From NCBI RefSeq assembly GCF_002284575.1, contig NZ_NPKJ01000022.1, positions 1 through 33,130 of the forward strand: a stretch of DNA of 33,130 bases, given 5' to 3'. The notes beneath the pieces were generated by a model, which saw only the letters and a program-made list of their open reading frames with translations, did not search any database and was not told where the DNA came from. This stretch comes from Mesorhizobium temperatum. GTDB taxonomy: Bacteria > Pseudomonadota > Alphaproteobacteria > Rhizobiales > Rhizobiaceae. Made by a program: the position numbers and the translations under genes. Below, piece after piece: positions 23,255 to 31,615 of the stretch (positions are counted from its first letter, which is position 1; each line of letters begins with the position of its first letter).

Positions 23255-24244
23255 ATGAAAAAGCTCATGATCGCGGCGCTTGCCGCGACCCTTATGATTG
23301 GCGGATCATTCGCTACGATGGCACAGCAGGCCGGCAAGGTCGGCGTCGTCGTCAAGATCGGCGGCATTCCGTGGTTCAACGCAATGGAGGCGGGTATCAA
23401 GGAGCGCGGCCAGAAGCTCGGGATCGACGCATTCATGGTCGGCCCGACCAGCGCTGATCCAGCACTGCAGGTTCGCGCCATCGAGGATCTGATCGCGCAG
23501 GGCGTCAAGGTCATCGGCGTCGTGCCGAATGATGCGAAAGTGCTTGAACCAGTCCTGCAGAAGGCCAAGGACGCCGGCATCATCGTCATCACGCATGAAT
23601 CGCCTGGCCAGAAGGGCGCCGACTGGGATTTCGAACTCGCGTCCGCGACCGGCTTCGGCGAGGCTCATGCCAAGCTCCTGGCGGAGAAGATGGGCGGCAA
23701 GGGTGAGTACGCAGTGTTCGTCGGCTCGCTGACGGTGCCGCTGCACAATGCCTGGGCCGATGCGGCAATCGAATATCTGAAGAAGAACAACCCGGAGATG
23801 AAGCTTGTCGGCGAACGTTATGGCGTCGCCGAGGATGTAGACAAGAGCCGCAGCACTGCGCTTGACCTGATTTCCGCCAATCCAGGCTTGAAAGGTTTCC
23901 TCGCCTTCGGCAGCCAAGGCCCGATCGGCGCTGGCCGCGCAATAGAAGAGCGCCGGAAGGTGGGCGAAATTTTCGTGCTCGGACCATTCTCGCCAGGCCA
24001 GGGCCGGAAGCTCATCAAAAGCGACGCGATCTCCGGCGGCTTCATGTGGAATCCGAAGCAGGCGGGCGAGGTTTTCGTCACGCTGGCTGACCATCTCATG
24101 AAGGGCAACGAGATCAAGGACGGCGATACGATCGAAGGGCTAGGGACAGTCAAGCCGGACTTCGAAAACCGTAACATCATCGTCGATCAGCTGGTCCCAA
24201 TCAACAAGGACACTGTCGACGATCTCGCGGCGATGGGCTTGTAA
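23255..24244 (+). CDS. Sugar ABC transporter substrate-binding protein (LsrB/RhaS-like)
   Basis: Periplasmic sugar-binding protein, 329 aa, first gene of the operon. The signal peptide MKKLMIAALAATLMIGGSFA is cut near AMAQQ/TMAQQ. The mature fold is type 1 periplasmic binding protein: IGGIPWFNAMEAGIKERGQ, PTSADPALQVRAIEDLIAQG, IIVITHESPGQ and LKGFLAFGSQGPIGAGRA are typical of the AI-2/rhamnose branch. GGGAGGAG lies 5-6 bases before ATG 23255. Branch membership hints at a 6-deoxy or ketose-like ligand but does not fix it. An intercistronic hairpin follows, which often raises the level of binding protein relative to the membrane components. Confidence 0.92.
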   Translation: MKKLMIAALAATLMIGGSFATMAQQAGKVGVVVKIGGIPWFNAMEAGIKERGQKLGIDAFMVGPTSADPALQVRAIEDLIAQGVKVIGVVPNDAKVLEPVLQKAKDAGIIVITHESPGQKGADWDFELASATGFGEAHAKLLAEKMGGKGEYAVFVGSLTVPLHNAWADAAIEYLKKNNPEMKLVGERYGVAEDVDKSRSTALDLISANPGLKGFLAFGSQGPIGAGRAIEERRKVGEIFVLGPFSPGQGRKLIKSDAISGGFMWNPKQAGEVFVTLADHLMKGNEIKDGDTIEGLGTVKPDFENRNIIVDQLVPINKDTVDDLAAMGL

Positions 24245-24259
24245 GGCCTCAAACTAATG

Positions 24260-24292
24260 GCAGCCGGGCCGGCGTCGAGCCGGCCCGGCTGC
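24260..24292 (+). promoter_or_regulatory. Strong intercistronic stem-loop after the binding-protein gene
   Basis: A perfect 14-bp GC-rich stem, arms 24260-24273 and 24279-24292, with a GTCGA loop. No T-run follows. This fits an mRNA stabiliser or partial attenuator that gives more binding protein than ATPase and permease. Confidence 0.7.
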
Positions 24293-24330
24293 AGGATTGC
24301 AAACGCGATTGGATCCAGGGTTTCAACTCG

Positions 24331-25845
24331 ATGGCTGATCAGGCACTCGATGGCGCCGCATCACGGCCGCTGCTGTCGCTCCGCAACGTCAATATGACGT
24401 TCGGCGGCGTGAAGGCGCTGAAGAATGTCAACTTTGAGGTGCTGCCGGGCGAGGTGCATTGCCTGGCCGGCGAGAACGGCTCCGGCAAGAGCACGCTGAT
24501 CAAGGTCATTACGGGCGTGTACAAGCCCGAGGCGGGCGCCGTGATTGACTATGATGGCCAGAGCTACTCCCATATGTCGCCGGTTACGGCGCAGGCCGGC
24601 GGAATTCAGGTCATCTGGCAGGACCTCGCCCTGTTTCCCGAGATGACTGTCGCCGAGAATATCGCGTTCCAGACCGTCATCGGCCGCTGGCCGCGGCTGG
24701 TGAACTATGCCGTGATGCGCCGTGTCGCGATCAACGCCTTGCAACGTCTTGGTGTTACCTTAGATGTCGATCTAGCACTCCACCACTTTCCCATCGCACA
24801 GCGGCAGATCGTAGCAATCGCGCGCGCGCTCGTCGGCGAGGCGAAGCTCGTCTTCATGGACGAGCCGACGGCGTCGCTCACCCAATCCGAAACCGACTAT
24901 CTGCTGGACATTGTGCGCAATCTGTCGGCGTCGGGCGTCGCCGTTGTGTTCGTCAGTCACCGCCTGGCGGAGGTTCTCGAAATCTCCAGCCGCGTCACCG
25001 TACTTCGCGACGGCGCGCTGGTTGGCGTCTATCCAACCAAAGGCCTGACCCAATCGCACATCACCGAGTTGATGACGGGCAAGACCTTCGACTATTCCGT
25101 CCTGCACCGCGATTTGAGCAAGAGCCCGGTCATGCTCGAGGTTAAGGGGCTGTCGCGGCCCGGCGAATTCGAAGACGTGTCCTTGACAGTCCGGCGCGGT
25201 GAGACGCTCGGCATCACCGGGTTGCTCGGGGCAGGGCGCACCGAGCTGGCGCTGACGTTGTTTGGCATGCGCAAGCCGAAATCGGGCTCTGTCGTCCTGG
25301 ATGGCAAACCCGTTCGCTTCGGTTCCAACCGTGACGCGATCGCCGCCGGCGTCGCCTATCTTTCGGAAGACCGGCTGTCGCTCGGTCTCATTCAGCCCCA
25401 GGCAATCGCCGACAACATGGTCATCGCCTCGCTGGACAAGATCCTTTCAGGCGGTTTCATTTCGAGCGAGCGCAAGCGATCTCTGGTCAATCGCTGGATA
25501 AGGGATCTCGGCGTCAGGATCGGAAAGCAGGACGACGCGATCTCGACCCTGTCAGGGGGAAATCAGCAACGTGTCGCCATTGCAAAATGGCTGGCAACCG
25601 ATCCGAAGCTGCTTATCCTCGACGCACCGACGGTCGGCGTCGATGTCGGTGCGCGCGCCGGCATTTTCGATATTGTTTCCAAGCTGGCGGACAGCGGCCT
25701 GGCGATTATCCTGATCTCGGACGAGGTGCCTGAAGTCTACTTCAACGCGGACCGTGTGCTGCACATGGCTCAGGGGCGCATTGTCGGCGAATTTACGCCG
25801 GGCGCTACGACCCTCCAGGCGATGGAGGAGGCGGTCTATGCGTAG
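24331..25845 (+). CDS. Sugar ABC transporter ATP-binding protein (RbsA type, two nucleotide-binding domains)
   Basis: A 504-aa tandem ATPase that powers the uptake system. Domain 1 has Walker A GENGSGKST (residues 47-55), Walker B LVFMDEPTAS with Glu178, and the H-loop VFVSHRLAE. Its signature motif is degenerate (FPIAQRQIVAIARAL). Domain 2 has a degenerate Walker A (GLLGAGRTEL, no Lys), an intact signature LSGGNQQRVA (about 407) and Walker B LDAPT, where the catalytic glutamate is replaced by Ala432. One composite ATP site (Walker A and B of domain 1 with signature of domain 2) is intact and the other looks dead. RbsA-type proteins are often asymmetric, but the Ala is notable. No strong ribosome binding site is seen at ATG 24331. 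It overlaps the next gene by 8 bp. Confidence 0.94.
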   Translation: MADQALDGAASRPLLSLRNVNMTFGGVKALKNVNFEVLPGEVHCLAGENGSGKSTLIKVITGVYKPEAGAVIDYDGQSYSHMSPVTAQAGGIQVIWQDLALFPEMTVAENIAFQTVIGRWPRLVNYAVMRRVAINALQRLGVTLDVDLALHHFPIAQRQIVAIARALVGEAKLVFMDEPTASLTQSETDYLLDIVRNLSASGVAVVFVSHRLAEVLEISSRVTVLRDGALVGVYPTKGLTQSHITELMTGKTFDYSVLHRDLSKSPVMLEVKGLSRPGEFEDVSLTVRRGETLGITGLLGAGRTELALTLFGMRKPKSGSVVLDGKPVRFGSNRDAIAAGVAYLSEDRLSLGLIQPQAIADNMVIASLDKILSGGFISSERKRSLVNRWIRDLGVRIGKQDDAISTLSGGNQQRVAIAKWLATDPKLLILDAPTVGVDVGARAGIFDIVSKLADSGLAIILISDEVPEVYFNADRVLHMAQGRIVGEFTPGATTLQAMEEAVYA

Positions 25846-26839
25846 GTTTGTCCGCTCCCACGCAACGGAACTGGCTTTGCTCGCCGTTATCGCAGTCATC
25901 TGCGTCTTCCTTTCGTTCGCGACAGACCGGTTCTTCACCCTCGGCAACGCGTTTGACCTTCTGAACACCAGCTCGGTCAACATCATCTTCGCCGTCGGCC
26001 TGCTGGTCGTGCTGATCGCCGGCGGCATTGACATCTCCTTCGCTGTTGCTGCCTCCGTTGTGCAATATCTGACCGCGACCGTCCTCGGCTGGATCGGCGG
26101 CGGGAATTGGATTGTCGGCTTCATCATCGCTGGCGCATTGGGCGTCGCGTTGGGCTGCATCAACGCCTTCCTGATCCACGGGTTCAGGATCATCTCGATC
26201 GTCGCCACGATTTCGACTTTCAACATTTTCTTCGGCTTGCTGATGTTTTTCACAGGCGGTGTGTCGATCTACAACCTGCCGGACTGGCTCACCACCCGCG
26301 TCGTGTTGTTCGAGCGAGAGATGGCTGACGGGACCTGGGCGGAGATCACCCTGCCTGTGCTCATTATGGCGATCTGCGTGTTCGCTACCTGGGCGTCGAT
26401 CACGCGCACCACCACTGGTCGCCAACTCTACGCATTTGGCGACAATCCGGAGGGCGCGCGCCGTTTCGGCATCAATATCGGTGCCATGCAATTTATCGCC
26501 TTCGGCTGGCTTGGCCTGATGGCGGGCATCGCCGGCCTCGTCCAAGCGCATTACGCGCAGGAAGTTGTGCCGAATGCCCTTTATGGGCGCGAACTCGACG
26601 TCCTGGCAGCCGTAGTCCTTGGCGGTGCGCGGCTCGGCGGCGGCAAGGGCAGCGTGCTCGGCTGCATTCTGGGCGTTCTGTTGGTCTCGATTACCCAGAA
26701 CGGACTAAATTTGATGGGTGTGTCGCCTTTCGCGTTCAAGATGATCGTCGGCGCCATCATTCTTGCCGCAATCACCCTGTCGAACACCAGCATCGAACGC
26801 CTGCTGCCGTTCCTGAAAAGCCGACGGGTGCCTTCATGA
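25838..26839 (+). CDS. Sugar ABC transporter permease 1
   Basis: A 333-aa inner-membrane protein of the RbsC/BPD_transp_2 type, with about 8-10 hydrophobic segments, for example LALLAVIAVICVFLSFA, FAVGLLVVLIAGGIDISFA and WIVGFIIAGALGVALGCI. The ATPase-coupling region reads TTTGRQLYAFGDNPEGARRFGI, matching the family's R-x-x-YAxGxNxxAARxxGI consensus. GGAGGAGG precedes ATG 25838 inside the end of the ATPase gene. The next permease starts with an ATGA overlap, so the two are translated together and likely form a heterodimer. Confidence 0.93.
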   Translation: MRRFVRSHATELALLAVIAVICVFLSFATDRFFTLGNAFDLLNTSSVNIIFAVGLLVVLIAGGIDISFAVAASVVQYLTATVLGWIGGGNWIVGFIIAGALGVALGCINAFLIHGFRIISIVATISTFNIFFGLLMFFTGGVSIYNLPDWLTTRVVLFEREMADGTWAEITLPVLIMAICVFATWASITRTTTGRQLYAFGDNPEGARRFGINIGAMQFIAFGWLGLMAGIAGLVQAHYAQEVVPNALYGRELDVLAAVVLGGARLGGGKGSVLGCILGVLLVSITQNGLNLMGVSPFAFKMIVGAIILAAITLSNTSIERLLPFLKSRRVPS

Positions 26840-27831
26840 CGGTTTTGATTGAACGCGTCCGCAACGCGCTCGGCCCCGAACTTGCAGGTCCGTTTGCCGC
26901 GTTCGTAGCTGTCATGATCGTATTCGGCTTTGCCGCGCCGAACTTTCTTTCCCGCGCTACGTTTGGATCCGTCGCCTTCCAGCTGCCGGAACTCGGCCTC
27001 CTCACACTTGCCATGCTGCTGCCGATCCTGACCGGCGGCTTGAACCTGGCCATCACCTTCACGGCCAACATGGCCGGCCTGACGCTGGCCTGGGTACTGC
27101 AAAGCCAGGGAGGCGTCGACGCGGGCATCGGCGCCTTTGTGCTTGGCTCGGTCCTTGCCGTCGCGGTCGGCGCACTGAGCGGGCTGATCATGGGGCTCGT
27201 CATCGCCTACACCAAGGCTCACCCGATCCTGGTCTCGCTGTCGATGATGATCTTCCTGCGCGGTCTCGGCGAATTCCTGACGCGCGGCGGCGACGTGTCC
27301 GGCATTCCCGGCTTCCTCGCGCCGATCGGCTACGGTTCGATTTTTGGCATCCCGGTGCCGTTGCTCATCTTCATCGCTTGCGTGCTGATCTGGCACGTCT
27401 TGCTGACGCGCATGAAGCTAGGCTTCAACACCTACATGATCGGCTCCAACATCGAGGCCACGCGCTATTCCGGTATCAACACGCGCAAGGTGCAGGTTCT
27501 CGTCTACACATTGTCCGGCGCGATGTGCGCAGTCGCCGGCATCATCATGCTGGCGCGCTTCAATTCGGTGCGTGTCGGCCACGGCGAGTCTTACCTGCTA
27601 ATCACCGTGCTTGCCTGCTTTCTCGGCGGGGTCAATCCGTTCGGCGGCTTCGGTCGGGTGATCCCGGTCTTCGTTGCGCTGGTCGTGCTCCAGCTCCTGT
27701 CCTCGGGACTCAATCTGATGGGCGCAAGCCAGCATCTTGCGACGGCAGTCTGGGGCATCCTGATGATCACCGTGATGATCCTGCGCTGGCTTGCCGGGCG
27801 CCTCAAATTCCTAAACACAAACAGAGGATGA
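26836..27831 (+). CDS. Sugar ABC transporter permease 2
   Basis: A 331-aa inner-membrane protein, paralogous to permease 1. Hydrophobic segments include LGLLTLAMLLPILTGGLNLA, FVLGSVLAVAVGALSGLIMG and PLLIFIACVLIWHVLLT. The coupling region is MKLGFNTYMIGSNIEATRYS. The start codon overlaps the previous stop (ATGA). Two different permeases with one fused ATPase is the usual composition for LsrCD/RhaPQ-like carriers, in agreement with the binding-protein type. The stop is 5 bp upstream of the epimerase gene. Confidence 0.93.
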   Translation: MTVLIERVRNALGPELAGPFAAFVAVMIVFGFAAPNFLSRATFGSVAFQLPELGLLTLAMLLPILTGGLNLAITFTANMAGLTLAWVLQSQGGVDAGIGAFVLGSVLAVAVGALSGLIMGLVIAYTKAHPILVSLSMMIFLRGLGEFLTRGGDVSGIPGFLAPIGYGSIFGIPVPLLIFIACVLIWHVLLTRMKLGFNTYMIGSNIEATRYSGINTRKVQVLVYTLSGAMCAVAGIIMLARFNSVRVGHGESYLLITVLACFLGGVNPFGGFGRVIPVFVALVVLQLLSSGLNLMGASQHLATAVWGILMITVMILRWLAGRLKFLNTNRG

Positions 27832-27836
27832 GTTAG

Positions 27837-28685
27837 ATGCATGGTTTTGGGGTCCACACCTCGATGTGGACGATGAACTGGGACCGGGCCGGCGCCGAGA
27901 AGGCGATCGCGGCTTCGGTCAAATACGGGATGGACTTTATCGAGATCGCGCTTCTGAACGCGCCGGCGGTTGATGCCGCGCATACACGCGCCTTGCTCGA
28001 AAAGCACAATCTTCCTGCCGTTTGCTCGCTTGGCCTGCCGGAGCGCGCCTGGGCCTCGGTGCGGCCGGATGCCGCCATCGAACATCTCGAAGTGGCGATC
28101 GACAAGACTGCGGAAATGGGCGCGCTGGCGCTTTCCGGCGTGATTTTCGGCGGTATCGGCGAACGCACCGGCCTGCCACCCACCGACAAGGAATACGACA
28201 ACATCGCCCATGTGCTGACCGTCGCCGCCAAGCACGCCAAGAAGCGCGGCATCGAGCTCGGAATCGAGGCGGTGAATCGCTACGAGAACCATTTGATCAA
28301 TACCGGCGCGCAGGCCGTCTGGATGGTCGAGAAAGTCGGGGCCGACAACATCTTTGTTCATCTCGACACCTACCATATGAACATCGAGGAGAAGGGGGCC
28401 GCCAATGGCATTCTGGCCGCCCGCGACCACCTGAAGTACATCCACTTGTCTGAGAGCGATCGCGGCACACCAGGCACCGGCAACTGCCCTTGGGACGAGA
28501 TTTACGCAACGCTGGCGGCGATCGGCTTCAAGGGCGGACTTGCCATGGAAAGTTTCATCAATATGCCGCCGGAAGTCTCCTACGGTCTCTCGGTCTGGCG
28601 GCCAGTCGCCAAGGACGAGGCCGAAGTGATGGGCAATGGCTTGCCGTTCCTGCGCAACAAGGCTCGCCAATACGGTCTGATCTGA
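27837..28685 (+). CDS. Ketose 3-epimerase (D-tagatose/D-psicose 3-epimerase family)
   Basis: A 282-aa TIM-barrel enzyme of the sugar phosphate isomerase/epimerase superfamily. It keeps the four metal ligands of ketose 3-epimerases: Glu144 (GIEAVNRYENH), Asp177 (VHLDTYHMNIEE), His203 (YIHLSES) and Glu238 (AMESF). Each is offset by six from the Agrobacterium D-psicose 3-epimerase numbers 150, 183, 209 and 244 as I remember them. These residues hold Mn2+ and abstract the C3 proton. GAGG lies upstream of ATG 27837, which follows permease 2 by 5 bp. The enzyme would interconvert ketoses that differ at C3. Which ketose is natural here is not visible. Confidence 0.9.
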   Translation: MHGFGVHTSMWTMNWDRAGAEKAIAASVKYGMDFIEIALLNAPAVDAAHTRALLEKHNLPAVCSLGLPERAWASVRPDAAIEHLEVAIDKTAEMGALALSGVIFGGIGERTGLPPTDKEYDNIAHVLTVAAKHAKKRGIELGIEAVNRYENHLINTGAQAVWMVEKVGADNIFVHLDTYHMNIEEKGAANGILAARDHLKYIHLSESDRGTPGTGNCPWDEIYATLAAIGFKGGLAMESFINMPPEVSYGLSVWRPVAKDEAEVMGNGLPFLRNKARQYGLI

Positions 28686-28689
28686 CACG

Positions 28690-30150
28690 ATGGGTGATGG
28701 GCAGAAGGCGGACGGTGCAAGGATTGCCGTCTTCGACGTCGGCAAGACCAACATAAAGCTCTCCGCGATGACGCTCGACGGCGTGCTCGTGGAGAGCCTC
28801 TCTGTCCACAACGAAGTGCGGCCCGGTCCACCTTGGCGGCAGCACGATCTCAACGGCATCAGCGACTGGCTGTTCGGCTCGCTCGCCACTTTGTGCCGGC
28901 ATCATCCGCTGGAAAAAATGGTCGGCACCGGACATGGCTCCGCGGGAGTTCTGGTGAACGCAGATCCCGACGAGCCTTCCGCCCTGCCGATGATTGACTA
29001 CGAGCAGGATCTGCCGCCGGCAATTCGCGATGGCTATGCGCCGCTTTCGGGCGATTTCTTCGATCGCGGCAGCTCGATCATGCTGAAGGCCGCCCACCAG
29101 GCGCGCCAGCTGTACTGGATGCAGCAGGTTTATCCGGAGCGCGTCGCTCAGGCTCGCTGGTATCTCGGCTTGCCCCAATATTGGGCCTGGCGGCTGTCAG
29201 GCGTGCCATCGGCTGAAACGACGATCCTCTCGGCGCAATCCCATCTGTGGAACAATGTGCGCAAGCAGTGGGCGCCCATTGTGGCGGGGCAGGGATGGCA
29301 GCGCCTCATGCCACCATTTCATCCGGCCTGGGAGAGGTTGGGGCCAATCCGGCAGGATCTGGCGCGCCGGCACGGCATACCGGAAGAGCTTTCTATCCTG
29401 ACCGGCGGCCACGACAGCAGCCTGAACCTCTACCGCTATCAGGCGGCAGGCATGCGCGACGCTTGCGTGATCTCTACCGGAACCTGGATTGTCGGAATGT
29501 GCGCGGCGACACCTCTCGACCAACTCGATGAAAATCGCGGAATGGTGCTGAACAGCGACGTGGCAGGACGCCCGGTCGGCGGCGTTTTGACCATGGGCGG
29601 ACGTGAGTTCAGTCATGTGGCAGGGCAGGGGCAAGAAGGAAATGCCGCCGACGCTGCGCTGGTCAGTTTGCTGATTGAGCGGGGCACTTTCGCATTGCCG
29701 TCGTTCGGCGACGATGACGGCCTGTTTCCAGGCAGCGCCGGGCGCGGCCGGTTTGAGGGGCCGCCCGCAGAAACCCCTGCAGAGCGCAAGGCGCTCGCAG
29801 TGCTCTACGCCGCGCTGCTGACGGTGGAATGTATCGATGCGCTGAACGAAAACGGGCTGGTTGCATTGGATGGCACCTTCCTGCGAGACCCGCTCTACGC
29901 CACACTGGTTGCCGCGCTGCGGCCAAACGCCGAAACGGTCTACAACCTCGACTCCTATGGCACCGCTTCGGGTGCGGCGCTACTTGGCGAGCATGAAACT
30001 CGTGACACGCCGGCTCCGATCGCGCTCAGCCTGCCGGCCGCCTTTGCCGGCGAGCAGGAGGCCCTCGCAGCCTATGCACAGCGGTGGCGCGAACTGATCA
30101 AGCGAAACAACTTGCAACAGGGCAAGACCAGCAAAAGGAACGATCGATGA
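28690..30150 (+). CDS. FGGY-family carbohydrate kinase
   Basis: A 486-aa sugar kinase of the FGGY (xylulokinase/fuculokinase/rhamnulokinase) group. The phosphate-binding start is IAVFDVGKTNIKLSAM. Mid-protein there is GTGHGSAGVLV and YLGLPQYWAWRLSGV, and GGHDSSLNLY supplies the catalytic Asp region. ISTGTWIVGM and the C-terminal YNLDSYGTASGAALLG complete the fold. It would phosphorylate the ketose, probably at C1 because the next gene is a FucA-type aldolase that needs a 1-phosphate. The ATG at 28690 lies 5 bp after the epimerase stop with no clear ribosome binding site, so coupling is likely. It overlaps the aldolase gene as ATGA. Confidence 0.9.
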   Translation: MGDGQKADGARIAVFDVGKTNIKLSAMTLDGVLVESLSVHNEVRPGPPWRQHDLNGISDWLFGSLATLCRHHPLEKMVGTGHGSAGVLVNADPDEPSALPMIDYEQDLPPAIRDGYAPLSGDFFDRGSSIMLKAAHQARQLYWMQQVYPERVAQARWYLGLPQYWAWRLSGVPSAETTILSAQSHLWNNVRKQWAPIVAGQGWQRLMPPFHPAWERLGPIRQDLARRHGIPEELSILTGGHDSSLNLYRYQAAGMRDACVISTGTWIVGMCAATPLDQLDENRGMVLNSDVAGRPVGGVLTMGGREFSHVAGQGQEGNAADAALVSLLIERGTFALPSFGDDDGLFPGSAGRGRFEGPPAETPAERKALAVLYAALLTVECIDALNENGLVALDGTFLRDPLYATLVAALRPNAETVYNLDSYGTASGAALLGEHETRDTPAPIALSLPAAFAGEQEALAAYAQRWRELIKRNNLQQGKTSKRNDR

Positions 30151-30839
30151 CTGATGACAGCGCTCTGCGCCGCGAAATGGTGGATGTTTGCCGCCGGATG
30201 AACTCCAGCGGTATCAACCAGGGCAATGCCGGCAACCTGTCGGTGCGCTCCAGCGACGGTTTCCTGATCACGCCCTCGTCGCTGCCCTACGAAACGATGA
30301 CGCCCGAAGACATCGTCGAGATGGACTTTGACGGTACCTATGTCGGCCGACGGCCCTCGTCGGAGTGGCGCTTCCACCGTGACATTTTGAGGGAGCGGCA
30401 GGAGATCAACGTCGTACTGCATTGTCACTCGCTCTACGCCACGACGCTGGCCTGCCATCACAAGACGATCCCGAGCTTCCATTATATGACAGGGGTGGCG
30501 GGCGGTACGACCATCCGCTGCGCGGAGTACGCAACCTTTGGCACGCAGGCCTTGTCCGACAATGCCTTGGTTGCACTCAAGGATCGGCTCGCCTGCCTGC
30601 TCGGCCAGCACGGCCAGATTTCGCTCGGCAAGACCATGGAAGCCGCTTTGTGGCTGGCGAACGAGGTCGAAACCCTTTCGCGCATGTATGTCCAGGCGCT
30701 TACCCTTGGCGAGCCGCCGGTCCTTTCCGACGAGGAGATGGCGCGGGTGATCGAGCAGATGAAGAAGATGAGCTATGGCCAAGCGCCGGATCCGGAGGGA
30801 ACGAACGATTTGGCGCGGCCGCGCGGTGCTGCGGCCTAG
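30147..30839 (+). CDS. Class II aldolase, L-fuculose-1-phosphate aldolase type
   Basis: A 230-aa zinc aldolase. All four catalytic/zinc residues of E. coli FucA are present at the same numbers: Glu73 (SSEWRFH), His92 and His94 (LHCHS) and His155 (GQHGQ). FHYMTGVAGG and YATFGTQALSDNA are further FucA-like stretches. FucA enzymes cleave a ketose 1-phosphate to dihydroxyacetone phosphate and an aldehyde (lactaldehyde from fuculose, glycolaldehyde from a pentulose). AAAAGG lies before the ATG, which overlaps the kinase stop. It is the last gene of the operon. The exact aldehyde depends on the unknown substrate. Confidence 0.92.
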   Translation: MTDDSALRREMVDVCRRMNSSGINQGNAGNLSVRSSDGFLITPSSLPYETMTPEDIVEMDFDGTYVGRRPSSEWRFHRDILRERQEINVVLHCHSLYATTLACHHKTIPSFHYMTGVAGGTTIRCAEYATFGTQALSDNALVALKDRLACLLGQHGQISLGKTMEAALWLANEVETLSRMYVQALTLGEPPVLSDEEMARVIEQMKKMSYGQAPDPEGTNDLARPRGAAA

Positions 30840-30896
30840 CGCTGCTGCGGCAGATTTTAGTGGAGAGAGGTCTGTTTTTCCCTCGACTGTGGCAGG

Positions 30897-31370
30897 TTAC
30901 GGCAAACGTTGAATCAAATCGTTCAGCAAAAGCAGCAACGCGCCGGCGACCAGAGCCGCAGCCGCGTCGTCCAGCATGATGCCGACCCCACCCCTTACTT
31001 TCTCATGCACGACGCCGATGGGCCAAGGCTTGACGACGTCGAAAAACCGGAAAGCAAGGAAACCTGCTGCCCACCAGACCGGGTCGAGCGGCAGCATGGA
31101 AAGCGTTGCGGCGGTGCCGAAAGTCTCGTCAATGACGACGATCTGCGGATCCTCCGTCCCGGTACGGGAGATGACATGCGACGACGCCCATACTCCCACG
31201 GCAAATACGGCCATGTAGGCAAGCACGATCAGCCAAGGCGATGCAGGTATCAGGACCGCGGCAAGAGCCACTCCGACGCCCGCGCCGACCGTGCCCGGCC
31301 ATACCGGAGATAATCCTGCGCCGGCAGAGGTCGCGAGCAGGTAAGCAAACTTGGGCAGAAATTTACGCAT
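30897..31370 (-). CDS. pgpA: Phosphatidylglycerophosphatase A
   Basis: A 157-aa inner-membrane phosphatase that converts phosphatidylglycerol phosphate to phosphatidylglycerol. Family motifs are AGLSPVWPGTVGAGVGV near the N-terminus, DPQIVVIDETFG (the acidic metal-binding stretch), AFRFFDVVKPWPIG and GGVGIMLDDAAAALVAG (the DD pair). Three to four hydrophobic helices are seen. The ATG at 31370 begins the conserved N-terminus; a GGGGAGG lies rather far upstream (about 14 bases). It diverges from a CDP-alcohol phosphatidyltransferase gene, so the two may serve one lipid pathway. PgpA may be a second copy in this organism, which cannot be told from the window. Confidence 0.9.
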   Translation of the reverse strand: MRKFLPKFAYLLATSAGAGLSPVWPGTVGAGVGVALAAVLIPASPWLIVLAYMAVFAVGVWASSHVISRTGTEDPQIVVIDETFGTAATLSMLPLDPVWWAAGFLAFRFFDVVKPWPIGVVHEKVRGGVGIMLDDAAAALVAGALLLLLNDLIQRLP

Positions 31371-31550
31371 GGAGTTTCGGACGGCCTCCCCACGAATTGC
31401 GAATTTTCCGTTTCGCCGCCAACTTGACAGCCTCTGGCTACCTTAATCCATTGGCCGCATTCGCCAAGGAAACCCTGCTGGGTTGAGCCGGGAAAGACGT
31501 CTGAGCCGGTCTCGGCCCGCGTTGACCAACTCGAACGGTGCCGATTGGCT

Positions 31551-31575
31551 GGAACGAACCCGCAATTTGCCGGTT
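31551..31575 (+). promoter_or_regulatory. EcfG-like promoter for the phosphatidyltransferase
   Basis: GGAAC (31551-31555), 16 bases, GGTT (31572-31575), with a predicted leader of about 34 nt before ATG 31616. Confidence 0.42.
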
Positions 31576-31615
31576 AAGCTCCGCGCAACGACATCATCAG
31601 AGGAGCCGAGTAATC

